Assembly (NCBI RefSeq): GCF_007741475.1
Contig: NZ_CP036261.1
Coordinates: 6,139,798-6,203,797, forward strand
Source: Rosistilla ulvae
GTDB lineage: Bacteria; Planctomycetota; Planctomycetia; Pirellulales; Pirellulaceae
Direction: 5' to 3'
Length of the DNA: 64,000 bases
Shown here: positions 1 to 9,168 of the stretch, piece by piece
How positions within the stretch are numbered: the first letter of the stretch is position 1
Layout: each line of letters opens with the position of its first letter
Position numbers and translations under genes: made by a program
Notes under the pieces: generated by a model
What the model saw: only the letters and a program-made list of their open reading frames with translations
The model's database searches: none
What the model was told of the DNA's origin: nothing

Positions 1-150
1 CGGCCGTCAAAACGTACCGGTTGCAACGGTTGTGCGACCGGAGTGCAAGTATCGTGCAGCAAGATTGCTTTGGTCAACCCAACCCGGCCCGACATCGCGG
101 ACCATAATTCGTTAGAAACAGCGACTCAACGCGAACTCTCTTCTTTTCAT

Positions 151-1329
151 ATGACGCACACATTCGCTTCTCCCACCTCGCTGAGCGCCTGGCTGTTCGT
201 GATCGCATCGCTGACGTGCGATCCGTCTCGCGCTCTCTCGGCGGAAGATTTGGTCGAACCGGTGGAGCAGCGACTGGATCTGCAGATCGATCGTCTGGGA
301 GCGTCCAGCTATCGGATGCGCGAACGAACGTCGCGAGCCTTTGTCGCCGCCGGGGATACGGCGATCGAACCGCTCCGCTTGGGGCTGGACAGCGACGACG
401 CGGAGATTCGCTTGCAGTGTCAGCGGTTGCTGATCGAGATTCGGGAACGCCGGACCGCGCGCGAGTTGCAACATCTACTCTTCGAATACGATCCCCACCA
501 CGACTACCAATTGCCCGGCTGGCAACCGTTCGCCGCCGCCTGTGGCGACGACGCTTCGGCTCGCGGGTTGTTCAACCGCCTGTTGCAACGCGACGGTTCG
601 TTCATGGCGTGGCTGCAACGCGTTTACGACGATCCAAGCTATGACATCGAAAACCAACTGGAAGACCAACAGCGTTACCTCTCCCCCGACGCCCAACGGT
701 TGAATTCGGGAGACCTGTTGACCTGGAGCATGTTATTGCTGGCGGGAACCAATGCAAAGATCTGCCAAGTTCCAGTGCTGGGCAGCCATATCCGTTGCGG
801 GTTGCAGTGCGGCCCCACGATTCACAGTTTGAAGCATGGCAACAACAGCACCGCGACGATGCGATTGGTGCGCAGCTGGCTGCAGCGTCAGGCGAGCACG
901 GCGGCGACGCGGTCGACGTTGCGAATCGCAATGCTCTACGATTGCGACCAAATCGCAGAACGATTGGCCAACAAGACACTCGACGAAAACCACGCCTCGC
1001 CCGCATCGGTACAGACGGCGTTATTCTTTCTTGTCGCCCACCATCCGCAAGCGGCTGGATCTCGGTTGACCGACGCCCTGCAGGATCAACGCGTCTGTCA
1101 GGTATGGCAGATCGCATCGCGACGCCGTCGCGCAATCCAAACGCAAGTCCGCGACACGGCGTTGGCACTGCTGTTGCATTTGCGAGGCGTCGACCCGCGA
1201 ACGGTCGGCTTTCGCGACCTGCAAGCCGACCCGATCACGATCTACGGCGAACAGACGCTCGGCTTTGAAAACGAACAAGAGCGGGATGCTGCTCACGACT
1301 TGGGACAGCGTCTGCTGGCAGGCAGATAA
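151..1329 (+). CDS. Secreted HEAT-repeat-like protein, function unknown
   Basis: A 392-residue protein. I chose the internal ATG because it is followed directly by a hydrophobic stretch (residues about 11-22) and an A-L-S-A type cleavage region, which reads as a signal peptide. The frame is open upstream to position 43, but that extension has no domain character. Residues about 35-90 hold paired amphipathic helices with the R-x-A-F-V-A-A-G-x-x-A-I-E-P-L pattern of HEAT/armadillo repeats common in planctomycete exported proteins. The rest is helical without a recognised catalytic motif. It ends 13 bases before the convergent kinase gene. A scaffolding role outside the cytoplasm is inference; no substrate can be named. 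Confidence 0.7.
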   Translation: MTHTFASPTSLSAWLFVIASLTCDPSRALSAEDLVEPVEQRLDLQIDRLGASSYRMRERTSRAFVAAGDTAIEPLRLGLDSDDAEIRLQCQRLLIEIRERRTARELQHLLFEYDPHHDYQLPGWQPFAAACGDDASARGLFNRLLQRDGSFMAWLQRVYDDPSYDIENQLEDQQRYLSPDAQRLNSGDLLTWSMLLLAGTNAKICQVPVLGSHIRCGLQCGPTIHSLKHGNNSTATMRLVRSWLQRQASTAATRSTLRIAMLYDCDQIAERLANKTLDENHASPASVQTALFFLVAHHPQAAGSRLTDALQDQRVCQVWQIASRRRRAIQTQVRDTALALLLHLRGVDPRTVGFRDLQADPITIYGEQTLGFENEQERDAAHDLGQRLLAGR

Positions 1330-1342
1330 TCTGACGGGGCTA

Positions 1343-3397
1343 TCATTCCTCGTCGGAATAATGATTCGGTAGCCCTTGGAACGCTGCGGCATCGGACAGC
1401 AATTCGTCTAACAATTCGTGGGCTCGATGCGGCGATTCCGTTTCCGATTCGCACGCTTTTTCATAGCTTTCGAAGAAGTTTTCTTCGGCCTGATGGCTCG
1501 ACAATTGGCTGAACATCGATGTCACTTGCGTCGACAGCGCGTTCGCCCGGCGGACGACTTCATTCAAGCGTTCGGTACAGTTTCCCAACAGTGTTTCGGC
1601 ACGCTTGCGTATCTGACGCTCGGTTTCCGCCGCGGCTTGGGTTTGAGAGCGTTGCTGCTGTGTCTGCTGCAGTTCTTCGCGCAACTGCTTGGTTTGCGAT
1701 CGCAGCTGCTGTAGAAAACTTGCGGTTCGTTGTCGTTTGGCGCGTTCGCGCTGGAACAGTTCTCGGGTCGAGGCAAGCTGGCCGTTGAGATCATCCATGG
1801 CACGCGCATGTTCGCGATCGCGCCGTGCACTCTCCTGTTCAAAGCGAACCTGCAAATCTTGCAGCTGTTGGGACGTCGTTTGCAACGTCTGTTCCAGCTG
1901 TTCGATCCGCTGTTGTTGCCATTGGGTCTGTTGAGCATGTTGGGCATCGTTGGCGGCAAGTGTTTCATGCCGCATCAAATCAACGATTTCACGGTTTTCG
2001 GCAATCACTTGCTGCTTTTCAATCTCCTTGGCCCCCAGTTGCGTCCGCAGTTCGCTTTCGGTCGCACGACTTTCACGAAGCGATTGCTCCAAAGCATCGA
2101 TCCGTTCGCTGAGCCTGTCGACATGTTGGCGATGGCGGCGATAGATCTCGGCAAAGCGGTCGATCCCGTCACCCGCAACTTCATTCCCTTGACGCGGCTC
2201 CGACGCGTCACCGACAAACGCGTTTAGGACCGCATCGCGTTTCGCTTCCACCGATTGCTGTGGTTCCGTTTCTTCGGTCGTCGCGGCGACTTTGGCGTCG
2301 GTATTCCAAGACGCTTCAGAACGTCGGGATTTCTCGCGAGCCCGCAGCAGCGCAGGATAATTGATATCGACCGCCAAGCGTTTACTGAACGGTTCGAGAA
2401 CTCGAGCAACTTCCGCAGCCGTTGCATACCGCTGCTCTGGCTTGCGACGCAACATCCGCTTGATGATCGGCAGCAATTCGACGGGCAGGTCATCGCGGCG
2501 ATCTAACAGTCGCGCGATGGCAGTCTTGGAACTCGGATAAAGATCGGGCGATTCATCGCTGGGGGGACGACCGCACAAGGCCAAGAAGAAGGTACAACCC
2601 AACGAATAGATGTCGGTTCGCGGATCGATCGGATAGTCGCTGACCGATTGTTCGGGCGCCGCAAACCGCTCGGTCCCACGTCGTTTTCGCATCGAAAACC
2701 CAAACGACTCGTCTTCGCCTTTGTATTGGGCGAGGCCAAAATCGACGACTTTGACAATCCCCGACGATGACACGATCAGGTTGCCCGGCTTCACATCGCG
2801 ATGCACAAATCCCCGCTCATGAGCGTGATGCAATCCCAAAGCCGCTTGTTGGACGAGATCACAAGCTTGTTGCCAGGGCAACTGGCGACGGATCACGGTG
2901 AGTTCGTAGAGGTTCGGACCGGGAACAAATTCGGTCACCAGATAAGACGTCTTGTTCCGCATCTGTTGGATCGTATCGTATTCGATCCCGCGCATCAGAT
3001 TGGGATGCTTGAGCGTCATCACTGCAAAAGCTTCCAAGCGAAAGCGTTCGATCATCCGCACCGATTCACGCAGCTCACTGCGGAGGATCTTGATCGCTAC
3101 CGGAGTGTCAGATCCCGCCTGACGAGCCAGGTAGATCTCCCCCATCCCACCGGCGCTAACGGGTTCGAAGATTCGATAGTTGCCGATCACCAACCCACGC
3201 CAGCGGCCATGCAACAGATACTTGGCCTGGAAGGGTGTCAGCAGTTGAGCATTCAAGAACTCGCGAGCGATCGTGGAATCCTCCGCATCGCCCAAGCCAC
3301 GCCGCTGCACAAACGGATCGATCTCCTCGTCTGCGAGCAACTGGCTGCGTCGCAACGTATCGAGGAATCGGCCTTTGGCAATCTCGCGCGTACTCAT
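1343..3397 (-). CDS. Ser/Thr protein kinase with C-terminal coiled coil
   Basis: A 684-residue Hanks-type protein kinase. The start is the ATG preceded by AGGAGT about 8 bases upstream; an upstream in-frame extension of 18 residues is less likely. Residues 1-70 are a helical leader. The kinase domain covers about 74-350: glycine-rich loop S-A-G-G-M-G-E-I-Y, ATP lysine K103, catalytic loop H-R-D-V-K-P-G-N with D201, and DFG at 219-221, so all key residues for activity are present. From about 415 to 640 comes a long Gln/Arg/Glu-rich coiled coil. No transmembrane segment is visible, unlike PknB-type receptor kinases, so it is probably cytoplasmic and may oligomerise or bind a partner through the coiled coil. 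The substrate is unknown. Confidence 0.9.
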   Translation of the reverse strand: MSTREIAKGRFLDTLRRSQLLADEEIDPFVQRRGLGDAEDSTIAREFLNAQLLTPFQAKYLLHGRWRGLVIGNYRIFEPVSAGGMGEIYLARQAGSDTPVAIKILRSELRESVRMIERFRLEAFAVMTLKHPNLMRGIEYDTIQQMRNKTSYLVTEFVPGPNLYELTVIRRQLPWQQACDLVQQAALGLHHAHERGFVHRDVKPGNLIVSSSGIVKVVDFGLAQYKGEDESFGFSMRKRRGTERFAAPEQSVSDYPIDPRTDIYSLGCTFFLALCGRPPSDESPDLYPSSKTAIARLLDRRDDLPVELLPIIKRMLRRKPEQRYATAAEVARVLEPFSKRLAVDINYPALLRAREKSRRSEASWNTDAKVAATTEETEPQQSVEAKRDAVLNAFVGDASEPRQGNEVAGDGIDRFAEIYRRHRQHVDRLSERIDALEQSLRESRATESELRTQLGAKEIEKQQVIAENREIVDLMRHETLAANDAQHAQQTQWQQQRIEQLEQTLQTTSQQLQDLQVRFEQESARRDREHARAMDDLNGQLASTRELFQRERAKRQRTASFLQQLRSQTKQLREELQQTQQQRSQTQAAAETERQIRKRAETLLGNCTERLNEVVRRANALSTQVTSMFSQLSSHQAEENFFESYEKACESETESPHRAHELLDELLSDAAAFQGLPNHYSDEE

Positions 3398-3939
3398 GGA
3401 ACTCCTAATCATGCCCCACCCTCCACTATATCCAAATGGCAGGGATGACAATCACAGCGGCACGCCTTTATCGGGAAGTTAAACCGCGGCCGATGCCCTC
3501 CCTAGCCTCACGTCGCCTTCAATCGATGCGATCGCGCCTTGCCGCCCCCCAATGAATAACACCTACCACACAGCCCCAGCCGTGGTATTCAGGCGGGTGG
3601 CCCCTAGCAAAAATGGCACGCTTCAAGAAAGGAACCGCGTCCTGGGGCACTGAAACGCCCAAACGCCGGATAATTTAACGGGGGCGATTGGCGAACGTCA
3701 CTTGGCTCGGGTGCCCCACTTGAGACCAGACGCTTCCACAATTCCGCTGCGTGCTCGCAAGACCGTCATGCTTGCAAGCATGCCCCGCATCGACAGCCCC
3801 CAAAGACTCCTAGCACGCGGTTTCGTTGAACGAACACCGCGCGGCAATCGTACTCACTGCAAACGTGTTAACCATCGCGATGAAAACGCGCTTTCGCAGG
3901 AGCAAAACCGTTCGCTACGCGCCGGATCCGGAGATGCTT
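3398..3939. other. Intergenic region, no convincing gene
   Basis: This 542-base gap lies upstream of the kinase gene and downstream of the secreted protein at 3940-4629. Short open frames here lack domain signals, SD sequences or matching composition. It presumably carries the kinase promoter. No clear sigma-70 boxes, RNA gene or strong hairpin were seen. Confidence 0.5.
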
Positions 3940-4629
3940 TTAGCGCGGTCGAAATTGAGGCGGCGAGGAAAGCACACCGCTGTTGCCAGGGAAGCTGCTG
4001 TTCGGTGGCAGCGAAGATGGATTCGAACGGTTGTTTCCACCGGTGCTACTGGTGCTTGAATTGGTTTGGACGTTGTTCGACTCGGTCAGGTACCAGCGTT
4101 TGCCATTGAGCCCTGCGATCGAACTCCATTGCAGGTTGGGAACCAGCAGGATCGAAGCGATGCTGGGGCCGTTGACCTGAGCCGCTCCCCATTCGGTATC
4201 GATCGTCAATCGTTTGACGTCGGTTGCGCCGGTCACCGAATCGCCATTAAGCATCACGATCGTGGTCGAAGTATCCTCTTGCGACGCGAAACGAATCCCA
4301 GCAACTTCCGACAGCGGGATCATCAATTCGCCAAAGCCCGTCTTCATCTGGATTTCGGTTGTATCGGTCAGCGTGCCGCGGATCACGCTTTGATTGGCCA
4401 GCGTGATCGTAACGCTCAACGGTCGCGACGCCATGCTGCCCGACGGCTTGGTGGCGGTGGCGACGGGATCGTCGCCATCGGTGGTCGGTTTGGCTACCGG
4501 CAGGTCTTCGGTGACCACGACGGACGCCGCCGGAACGCTTTCACCCGCTGGAACGTCGTCCTGAGCAGAAGCTAACGACACCAGGAACAGAGGTAAGATG
4601 AAGGCAAAGGTGCAACGACGTCGACGCAT
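3940..4629 (-). CDS. Secreted hypothetical protein
   Basis: A 229-residue protein with a clear signal peptide: M-R-R-R-R-C, a hydrophobic core, then S-A-Q cleavage near residue 23. Residues about 60-170 form beta-rich segments of the form V-I-x-G-T-L-T-D-T and G-E-L-M-I-P-L-S-E-V-A-G-I, repeated with variation (G-D-S-V-T-G-A). Such short beta modules are frequent in planctomycete exported proteins, but I cannot name a family. The C-terminus (about 185-229) is Ser/Asn/Pro-rich and looks disordered. It lies 144 bases downstream of the YTV protein gene on the same strand, so cotranscription is possible. Confidence 0.7.
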   Translation of the reverse strand: MRRRRCTFAFILPLFLVSLASAQDDVPAGESVPAASVVVTEDLPVAKPTTDGDDPVATATKPSGSMASRPLSVTITLANQSVIRGTLTDTTEIQMKTGFGELMIPLSEVAGIRFASQEDTSTTIVMLNGDSVTGATDVKRLTIDTEWGAAQVNGPSIASILLVPNLQWSSIAGLNGKRWYLTESNNVQTNSSTSSTGGNNRSNPSSLPPNSSFPGNSGVLSSPPQFRPR

Positions 4630-4773
4630 GATTATCTCCCAGCAAGGGCTTTTGAGTTCGATTTAGTAGAACTCTAGATTAATCAACCACGTCTAATTGG
4701 CACGCGAAACCGCTACAAAAGGAGTTCTTTTTATAGCCTGCTTCGCTTCGACCGAACGACCGATCCAATCGTG

Positions 4774-6219
4774 TTATGCATCGGTCGGTGGATTGCCCGG
4801 CGAAACATTGCCGGGACCGTTCAGCGACGGAGCGTCCATCAGGTCGCGGTCGCTGGGGCTATCGATTTTCGAACCTTCCGCCGGGGCATCCGTTGCAGGA
4901 TCCACCGTCGGTTCGGGGCTGTCCACCTCTTCGATCGCTTCCAGATCGGTTTCTACTTTGTGCGATTTGACTCCAGCCTTCTCCTCGACGCTGTTGACTG
5001 TCACCTCTTCAGTCAGGATCGACATCGACGTTTCAGTTGTTGGACTCGATACGATTGCGGCACTGTAAGGATCGTAGTAGGTCAACGGCACGCGTTGCAT
5101 CACCTGACGTGGCACCATCCGCGTTGTTGTATAAGGGACATAGCGGGCCGTGGTTTGTGGGACGCGGATTTTCTTGACAACCGTTTGTGTCTTGTAAACC
5201 TTGACCGGCACTTGTTCCACGCGGGTCTCGTAAGTCATCCGTTGAGTCTGAACGGGAACGCGGCGAACGTGTTCCTCAGGAACCATCTTGTAGCTTTGAA
5301 CCGGAACCTGGTGCTTGGTGTACTCGGTGACTGGACGGCTCACTTGATACGGAATCTTGCGGACCTCGGTCGTCGGTTGCATCGTCGTCACTTGAATCGG
5401 CACGTTTTGCGTGACAACTTCGCTTTGCATCCGCGTGACTTGGATCGGGCGTTGCTGTTGGACAACCTGCGGGACCATCGTCGTTTGTTGGTATTGCTGT
5501 GTGACGTAATTCGGACGATAGGTCATTTGAGTTTGAACTGTCGCTGGCGTCGCGTAGGGAACCGCTTGGTAGGCACCGCGGCGAGTCGCAAAGACGCCGA
5601 AGGGTCCGGGTTGATAGTAGGCAGCGGGATTCCATTGTGCGGCATATCCAACCGTGCCAGGTTGGACGTATTGCTGGGCGACGTAGCCCCCTTGGTCGAC
5701 AACCTGCTGTTGAACCGTCGTCACGGGACGGAAAGTCGTGACGTTTTCGGTCTGATATTGCGTTTCGACAACCGGGCGTTGAACAATCTGCTGTTGCTGC
5801 TGGTACTGTGTCGTCACAACAGGACGATAGGTTGTCACTTGTTCTTCACGCTCTGCGGTTTCGGTGACGTACCGTGTCTGGGCCCGCATCTCTTCGCGAT
5901 AGCTAGTTTCGAGCACGGGTTTCATGACCGTGTAGCGATCCTCGCGATAGGTCGTCTCCACGATCGGCTTGGCGACCCGGTAGGTCCGCTGTTCCATCTT
6001 CGTTTCGACGACCGGTTTCTCTTCGGTGATCTCCCGCTCGACGTAATTGGTCTCATAAACCAAGCGGTAGTTCGTCACCTTCTGCTCTTCGTAGACGGTT
6101 TCGCATTGCATCCGGTAGGCAGGACGGAAACAGCACTCATCTTGAGCTTCGACCGCCACTGGCACAGAGACTGCGGTGCAGAGCGATACAAGGGCGATGA
6201 TGTTTTTTTTGTGCGACAT
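4774..6219 (-). CDS. YTV-type surface protein
   Basis: A 481-residue exported protein with an N-terminal signal peptide (M-S-H-K-K then hydrophobic, cleavage near A-V-E-A-Q, about residue 26). The mature part is built from short tandem repeats rich in Tyr, Thr, Val, Arg and Gln, such as V-E-T-x-Y-R-E-x-x-Y-T-V and Q-V-P-V-Q-x-x-K-M-V-P-E. This is the pattern of the planctomycete YTV family, reported in cell-wall fractions of Rhodopirellula baltica. A Gln/Tyr/Pro-rich middle (about 140-260) separates two repeat blocks, and the C-terminal 60 residues are acidic (Glu/Asp/Pro). A structural wall role is inference from the family. The second YTV protein of the window is at 44713-46452. Confidence 0.8.
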   Translation of the reverse strand: MSHKKNIIALVSLCTAVSVPVAVEAQDECCFRPAYRMQCETVYEEQKVTNYRLVYETNYVEREITEEKPVVETKMEQRTYRVAKPIVETTYREDRYTVMKPVLETSYREEMRAQTRYVTETAEREEQVTTYRPVVTTQYQQQQQIVQRPVVETQYQTENVTTFRPVTTVQQQVVDQGGYVAQQYVQPGTVGYAAQWNPAAYYQPGPFGVFATRRGAYQAVPYATPATVQTQMTYRPNYVTQQYQQTTMVPQVVQQQRPIQVTRMQSEVVTQNVPIQVTTMQPTTEVRKIPYQVSRPVTEYTKHQVPVQSYKMVPEEHVRRVPVQTQRMTYETRVEQVPVKVYKTQTVVKKIRVPQTTARYVPYTTTRMVPRQVMQRVPLTYYDPYSAAIVSSPTTETSMSILTEEVTVNSVEEKAGVKSHKVETDLEAIEEVDSPEPTVDPATDAPAEGSKIDSPSDRDLMDAPSLNGPGNVSPGNPPTDA

Positions 6220-6643
6220 AACAAATCCGACCGCGGCGATTCGTGACTTAAAAGATTGATAGCGATTTCAAGTGGACCAAGGTCAATATGCACATTGCGT
6301 GCGAGAGACCTCTTTAGTGTGTCCAACAGGTATTCAATATGCAAATCATTACTTGCTGAACTGCAGAGGCAAATCCGCAATGCATAAGTAGTTACGATTT
6401 TCAAAAAAAATTAAAGTCCAAGCCGCCCCCTGTCGACAGCCTTTTCGTCAATGTTTCGCTATCTCCACCAGCTTGTTTCACCGACGATACAACCGTTGCA
6501 TTTTCGCATCATTTCACGGACATCGGCCCCCGGATCCCGTTCGCCAACCGCGGGGGGATAGAAACTAACTCCAATCGCCGGTTGAATGGCAGGATTCGGA
6601 CAGCAGTTCCCACGCAATACACCACCTCTAGCGACCTACCCCC
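6220..6643. other. Divergent intergenic region upstream of the YTV gene and lplA-like gene
   Basis: A 424-base, locally AT-rich spacer between divergent genes, with an A-run and TTAAAG near 6400-6415. On the minus strand a TTGACC at 6281-6286 lies 19 bases before TATCAA at 6256-6261, which is a weak promoter candidate for the YTV gene. No coding signal was seen. Confidence 0.4.
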
Positions 6644-7369
6644 ATGCAGTTACTCGATCGATCATTGACCGACAGTGCCGAAAACCTGGCGCTCGACGAA
6701 GCTTTGCTCGAAATGGCCGAAGCGGCCGACAGCCAACGCGACAGCGAAATCCTACGGCTCTGGAAATTCGACAGCCCCGTCGTTGTCGTCGGACGTGCGT
6801 CGAAGATCGCCGACGAAGTCAACCGCGAGTTTTGCGACCAGGTCTCGATCCCAATCCTGCGACGGTGCAGCGGCGGCACCTCGGTCACCGTGGGCCCCGG
6901 ATGCCTACTCTATTCGTTGATCCTCAACACCGACCTCCGCCCCGAATTAAAGGACCTCGATCGAGTCCACCAGTTTGTGATGCAAACGATCTGCGAGGCG
7001 GTCGGCAGCCTGCTGGGCCGGGTGAAATTCCAAGGAACGTGCGACCTGACATGGCAAAATCGCAAGTTCTCCGGCAACAGCTTGCGAGTCGCTCGCCGAC
7101 ATGTGCTCTATCACGGCACACTGCTGTACGATTTCCCGATCGAATTGGTGCAAAACACCCTCCGCGTCCCCCCTCGCCAACCCGACTATCGCGAAGGGCG
7201 ATCGCACGACCAGTTCGTTATCAACCTGCCGCTGGGCGAACAGCAACTGCGAAACGCCCTGGCGAAAGCCTTTGCAGCCCATACGAACATGCAACAATGG
7301 CCCGTAGAACGTGTCCATCAATTAGTGGAATCGCGTTACGGAAAGCCCGAGTGGAATTTCCGGCATTAG
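6644..7369 (+). CDS. Lipoate-protein ligase A family protein
   Basis: A 241-residue member of the BPL/LplA/LipB superfamily, which attaches or transfers lipoyl/octanoyl groups. Visible motifs are R-R-C-S-G-G-T-S-V (residues 73-81), matching the family R-R-x-S-G-G-G binding loop; N-R-K-F-S-G-N-S with K141 at the position of the catalytic lysine of LplA; and Y-H-G-T-L-L. It lacks the separate C-terminal accessory domain of E. coli LplA, and I see no LipM-like cysteine after K141, so ligase-type chemistry is more likely than LipM transfer. The substrate cannot be fixed from sequence. The next gene begins 50 bases downstream on the same strand. Confidence 0.8.
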   Translation: MQLLDRSLTDSAENLALDEALLEMAEAADSQRDSEILRLWKFDSPVVVVGRASKIADEVNREFCDQVSIPILRRCSGGTSVTVGPGCLLYSLILNTDLRPELKDLDRVHQFVMQTICEAVGSLLGRVKFQGTCDLTWQNRKFSGNSLRVARRHVLYHGTLLYDFPIELVQNTLRVPPRQPDYREGRSHDQFVINLPLGEQQLRNALAKAFAAHTNMQQWPVERVHQLVESRYGKPEWNFRH

Positions 7370-7419
7370 ATTTGCATAGCCTGCATTCGAGCAAAGACCT
7401 CCCTACCGACCCAGGAACT

Positions 7420-9042
7420 ATGAATACATCATTGCAATCAAAACTCGCTAGTTGCGGCCAAGAACACCTGCTGCAGTTCTGGGATCAACTCGATTCCCCC
7501 CAGCAGCGGGAACTGGCCGAACAAATCGAACAGATCGATTTCGCGCGGCTGCAGCGGTTGATCGATGCCGCCGACGCGGAGGTTGATCTCGACGCGGTCG
7601 CCAGTCGCGCCGAACCGCCACGCGCCGTCCGCGCCGATGGAACCGGAGCCGATTGGAATATCGATCAAGCGGTCCAAGCGGGAAGCGAAGCGCTGGCCGC
7701 CGGCAAGGTCGGGATGATCTTGGTCGCCGGAGGGCAAGGTTCTCGGCTGGGGTTCGAGAAGCCCAAAGGCCTGTTTCCGATCGGACCGGTCTCTCAGCGA
7801 ACATTGTTCCAGATGCACGCCGATCTATTAAAAGCGATCTGCGAGCGTTATCAGGTGATGATCCCGCTGTATGTGATGACCAGTCCCGCAACCCATGCCG
7901 AGACGATCGAATACTTTGCGGAGACCGACAACCTGGGGCTTCACGACGACCAACTGCACGTCTTTTGCCAGGGAACAATGCCGGCGGTCGATCGGGCAAC
8001 AGGGCGTGTGCTGTTGGAATCCAAGCACCAACTGGCGCTCAGCCCCGATGGACACGGAGGGACCGTGTCGGCGCTCGCCGCCAGCGGATGCCTGCAGGAC
8101 GCGATCTCGCGCGGCATCGAACACCTCGCCTATGCCCAAGTCGACAACCCGCTAGCCAATCCCTGCGACGCTGCCTTGATCGGGCATCACATCCTTGCCG
8201 ACAGCGACATGACGACTCAAGTCGTTCGCAAACGAGCCCCTCTGGAACGCGTCGGCAACGTCGTGTTGGTCGATGGCAAGGTGCAGATTATCGAATACAT
8301 TCACCTGCCCGAATCAGCAGCTCGCCAGACGGAGGCCGATGGCTCGCTGCGGTTATGGGCTGGCAACATTGCGATCCACGTTTTCAAGACATCGTTCCTG
8401 AAACAGGCGACCGACCACGACGACAATTTGGCGTTCAATCGCGCCTACAAGAAGGTCCCCTACGTCGATGGCAGCGGCAACGTCGTCTCTCCCGCCGATC
8501 CCAACGCGATCAAGTTTGAACGATTCATCTTCGACTTACTGCCGATGGCGAAAAACGCGTTTGTCGTCGAAGGCGTTGCCGCGGAGATCTTCGCACCGGT
8601 AAAGAACGCCGACGGTGCTCCCAGCGATACACCGGCAGCGGCAAGGCGAGCGATCAGCGACTTGCATCGCGGCTGGCTGACGGCAGCGGGAGCGAAGGTT
8701 GCTGCAGGTGTGTCGGTCGAAATCAATCCCGAATGGGCGCAAGACGCGGAAGAGGTGGCCGACCGAATCGAATCGGGGTTGTCGGTCGCGGAGGATCGAT
8801 ATTTTGAACCGCAGCCCGGCGATCTTCGACAGGTGGTCGTAGCCCGCTGCGATACAGCAACCGAAGCCAGCATCATCCAATCGCAATTGGGAGGCGCCGG
8901 GATCCAAAGTTTCACCCAAGGGACCAACGCCAGCATCATGCTGTCGGGAATCGGAAACCCCAGCAAAGGAATCCCGGTCTTTGTCGCCAACCGCGACGTC
9001 GATCGAGCCCGGAAGATCCTGCAATCGGAAAACGACTCGTAG
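7420..9042 (+). CDS. UDP-sugar pyrophosphorylase (UAP1-like) with C-terminal DUF2007-like domain
   Basis: A 540-residue protein. The start is the ATG at the beginning of the recognisable domain; the frame stays open far upstream but that part overlaps the lplA-like gene. Residues about 100-440 match the eukaryote-type UDP-N-acetylhexosamine/UTP-glucose-1-phosphate uridylyltransferases (COG4284): nucleotide-binding loop L-V-A-G-G-Q-G-S-R-L-G followed by K-P-K-G, then Q-V-D-N-P-L and G-H-G-G motifs. It would make UDP-GlcNAc or a related UDP-sugar from UTP. Residues about 458-540 form a separate small domain (V-V-V-A-R-C-D-T-x-x-E-A, then V-F-V-A-N-R-D-V-D-R-A) resembling DUF2007 (putative signal-transducing protein). 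The fusion is unusual. UDP-GlcNAc versus UDP-Glc specificity is not decided here. Confidence 0.88.
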   Translation: MNTSLQSKLASCGQEHLLQFWDQLDSPQQRELAEQIEQIDFARLQRLIDAADAEVDLDAVASRAEPPRAVRADGTGADWNIDQAVQAGSEALAAGKVGMILVAGGQGSRLGFEKPKGLFPIGPVSQRTLFQMHADLLKAICERYQVMIPLYVMTSPATHAETIEYFAETDNLGLHDDQLHVFCQGTMPAVDRATGRVLLESKHQLALSPDGHGGTVSALAASGCLQDAISRGIEHLAYAQVDNPLANPCDAALIGHHILADSDMTTQVVRKRAPLERVGNVVLVDGKVQIIEYIHLPESAARQTEADGSLRLWAGNIAIHVFKTSFLKQATDHDDNLAFNRAYKKVPYVDGSGNVVSPADPNAIKFERFIFDLLPMAKNAFVVEGVAAEIFAPVKNADGAPSDTPAAARRAISDLHRGWLTAAGAKVAAGVSVEINPEWAQDAEEVADRIESGLSVAEDRYFEPQPGDLRQVVVARCDTATEASIIQSQLGGAGIQSFTQGTNASIMLSGIGNPSKGIPVFVANRDVDRARKILQSENDS

Positions 9043-9102
9043 CCGCGGCATTCTGCGGTTCGGTTCCGGCGATCGGCTGATCGCCGGTCAGCATCAAAAA
9101 AC

Positions 9103-9135
9103 AAAGGCCACGTCGATCGAATCGACGTGGCCTTT
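9103..9135 (-). terminator. Intrinsic terminator of fusA
   Basis: A perfect 15-bp stem (AAAGGCCACGTCGAT against its complement) with a 3-base CGA loop lies between the convergent pyrophosphorylase and EF-G genes. On the minus strand it is followed within two bases by a run of six T, so it should stop fusA transcription. On the plus strand the following sequence is T-poor, so it works less well in that direction. Confidence 0.85.
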
Positions 9136-9168
9136 GCGTTGTTCAGACAGCTGGTATTGCGAAGCGGT

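Noticed and set aside
3702-4109. 135-codon open frame on the plus strand
   Set aside because: Overlaps the end of a signal-peptide-bearing gene on the minus strand and has no domain, SD or coding-like composition.
4771-6246. 491-codon open frame on the plus strand
   Set aside because: Antisense to the YTV gene, which has a signal peptide and family repeats. The plus-strand product is His/Leu/Arg-rich with no domain.
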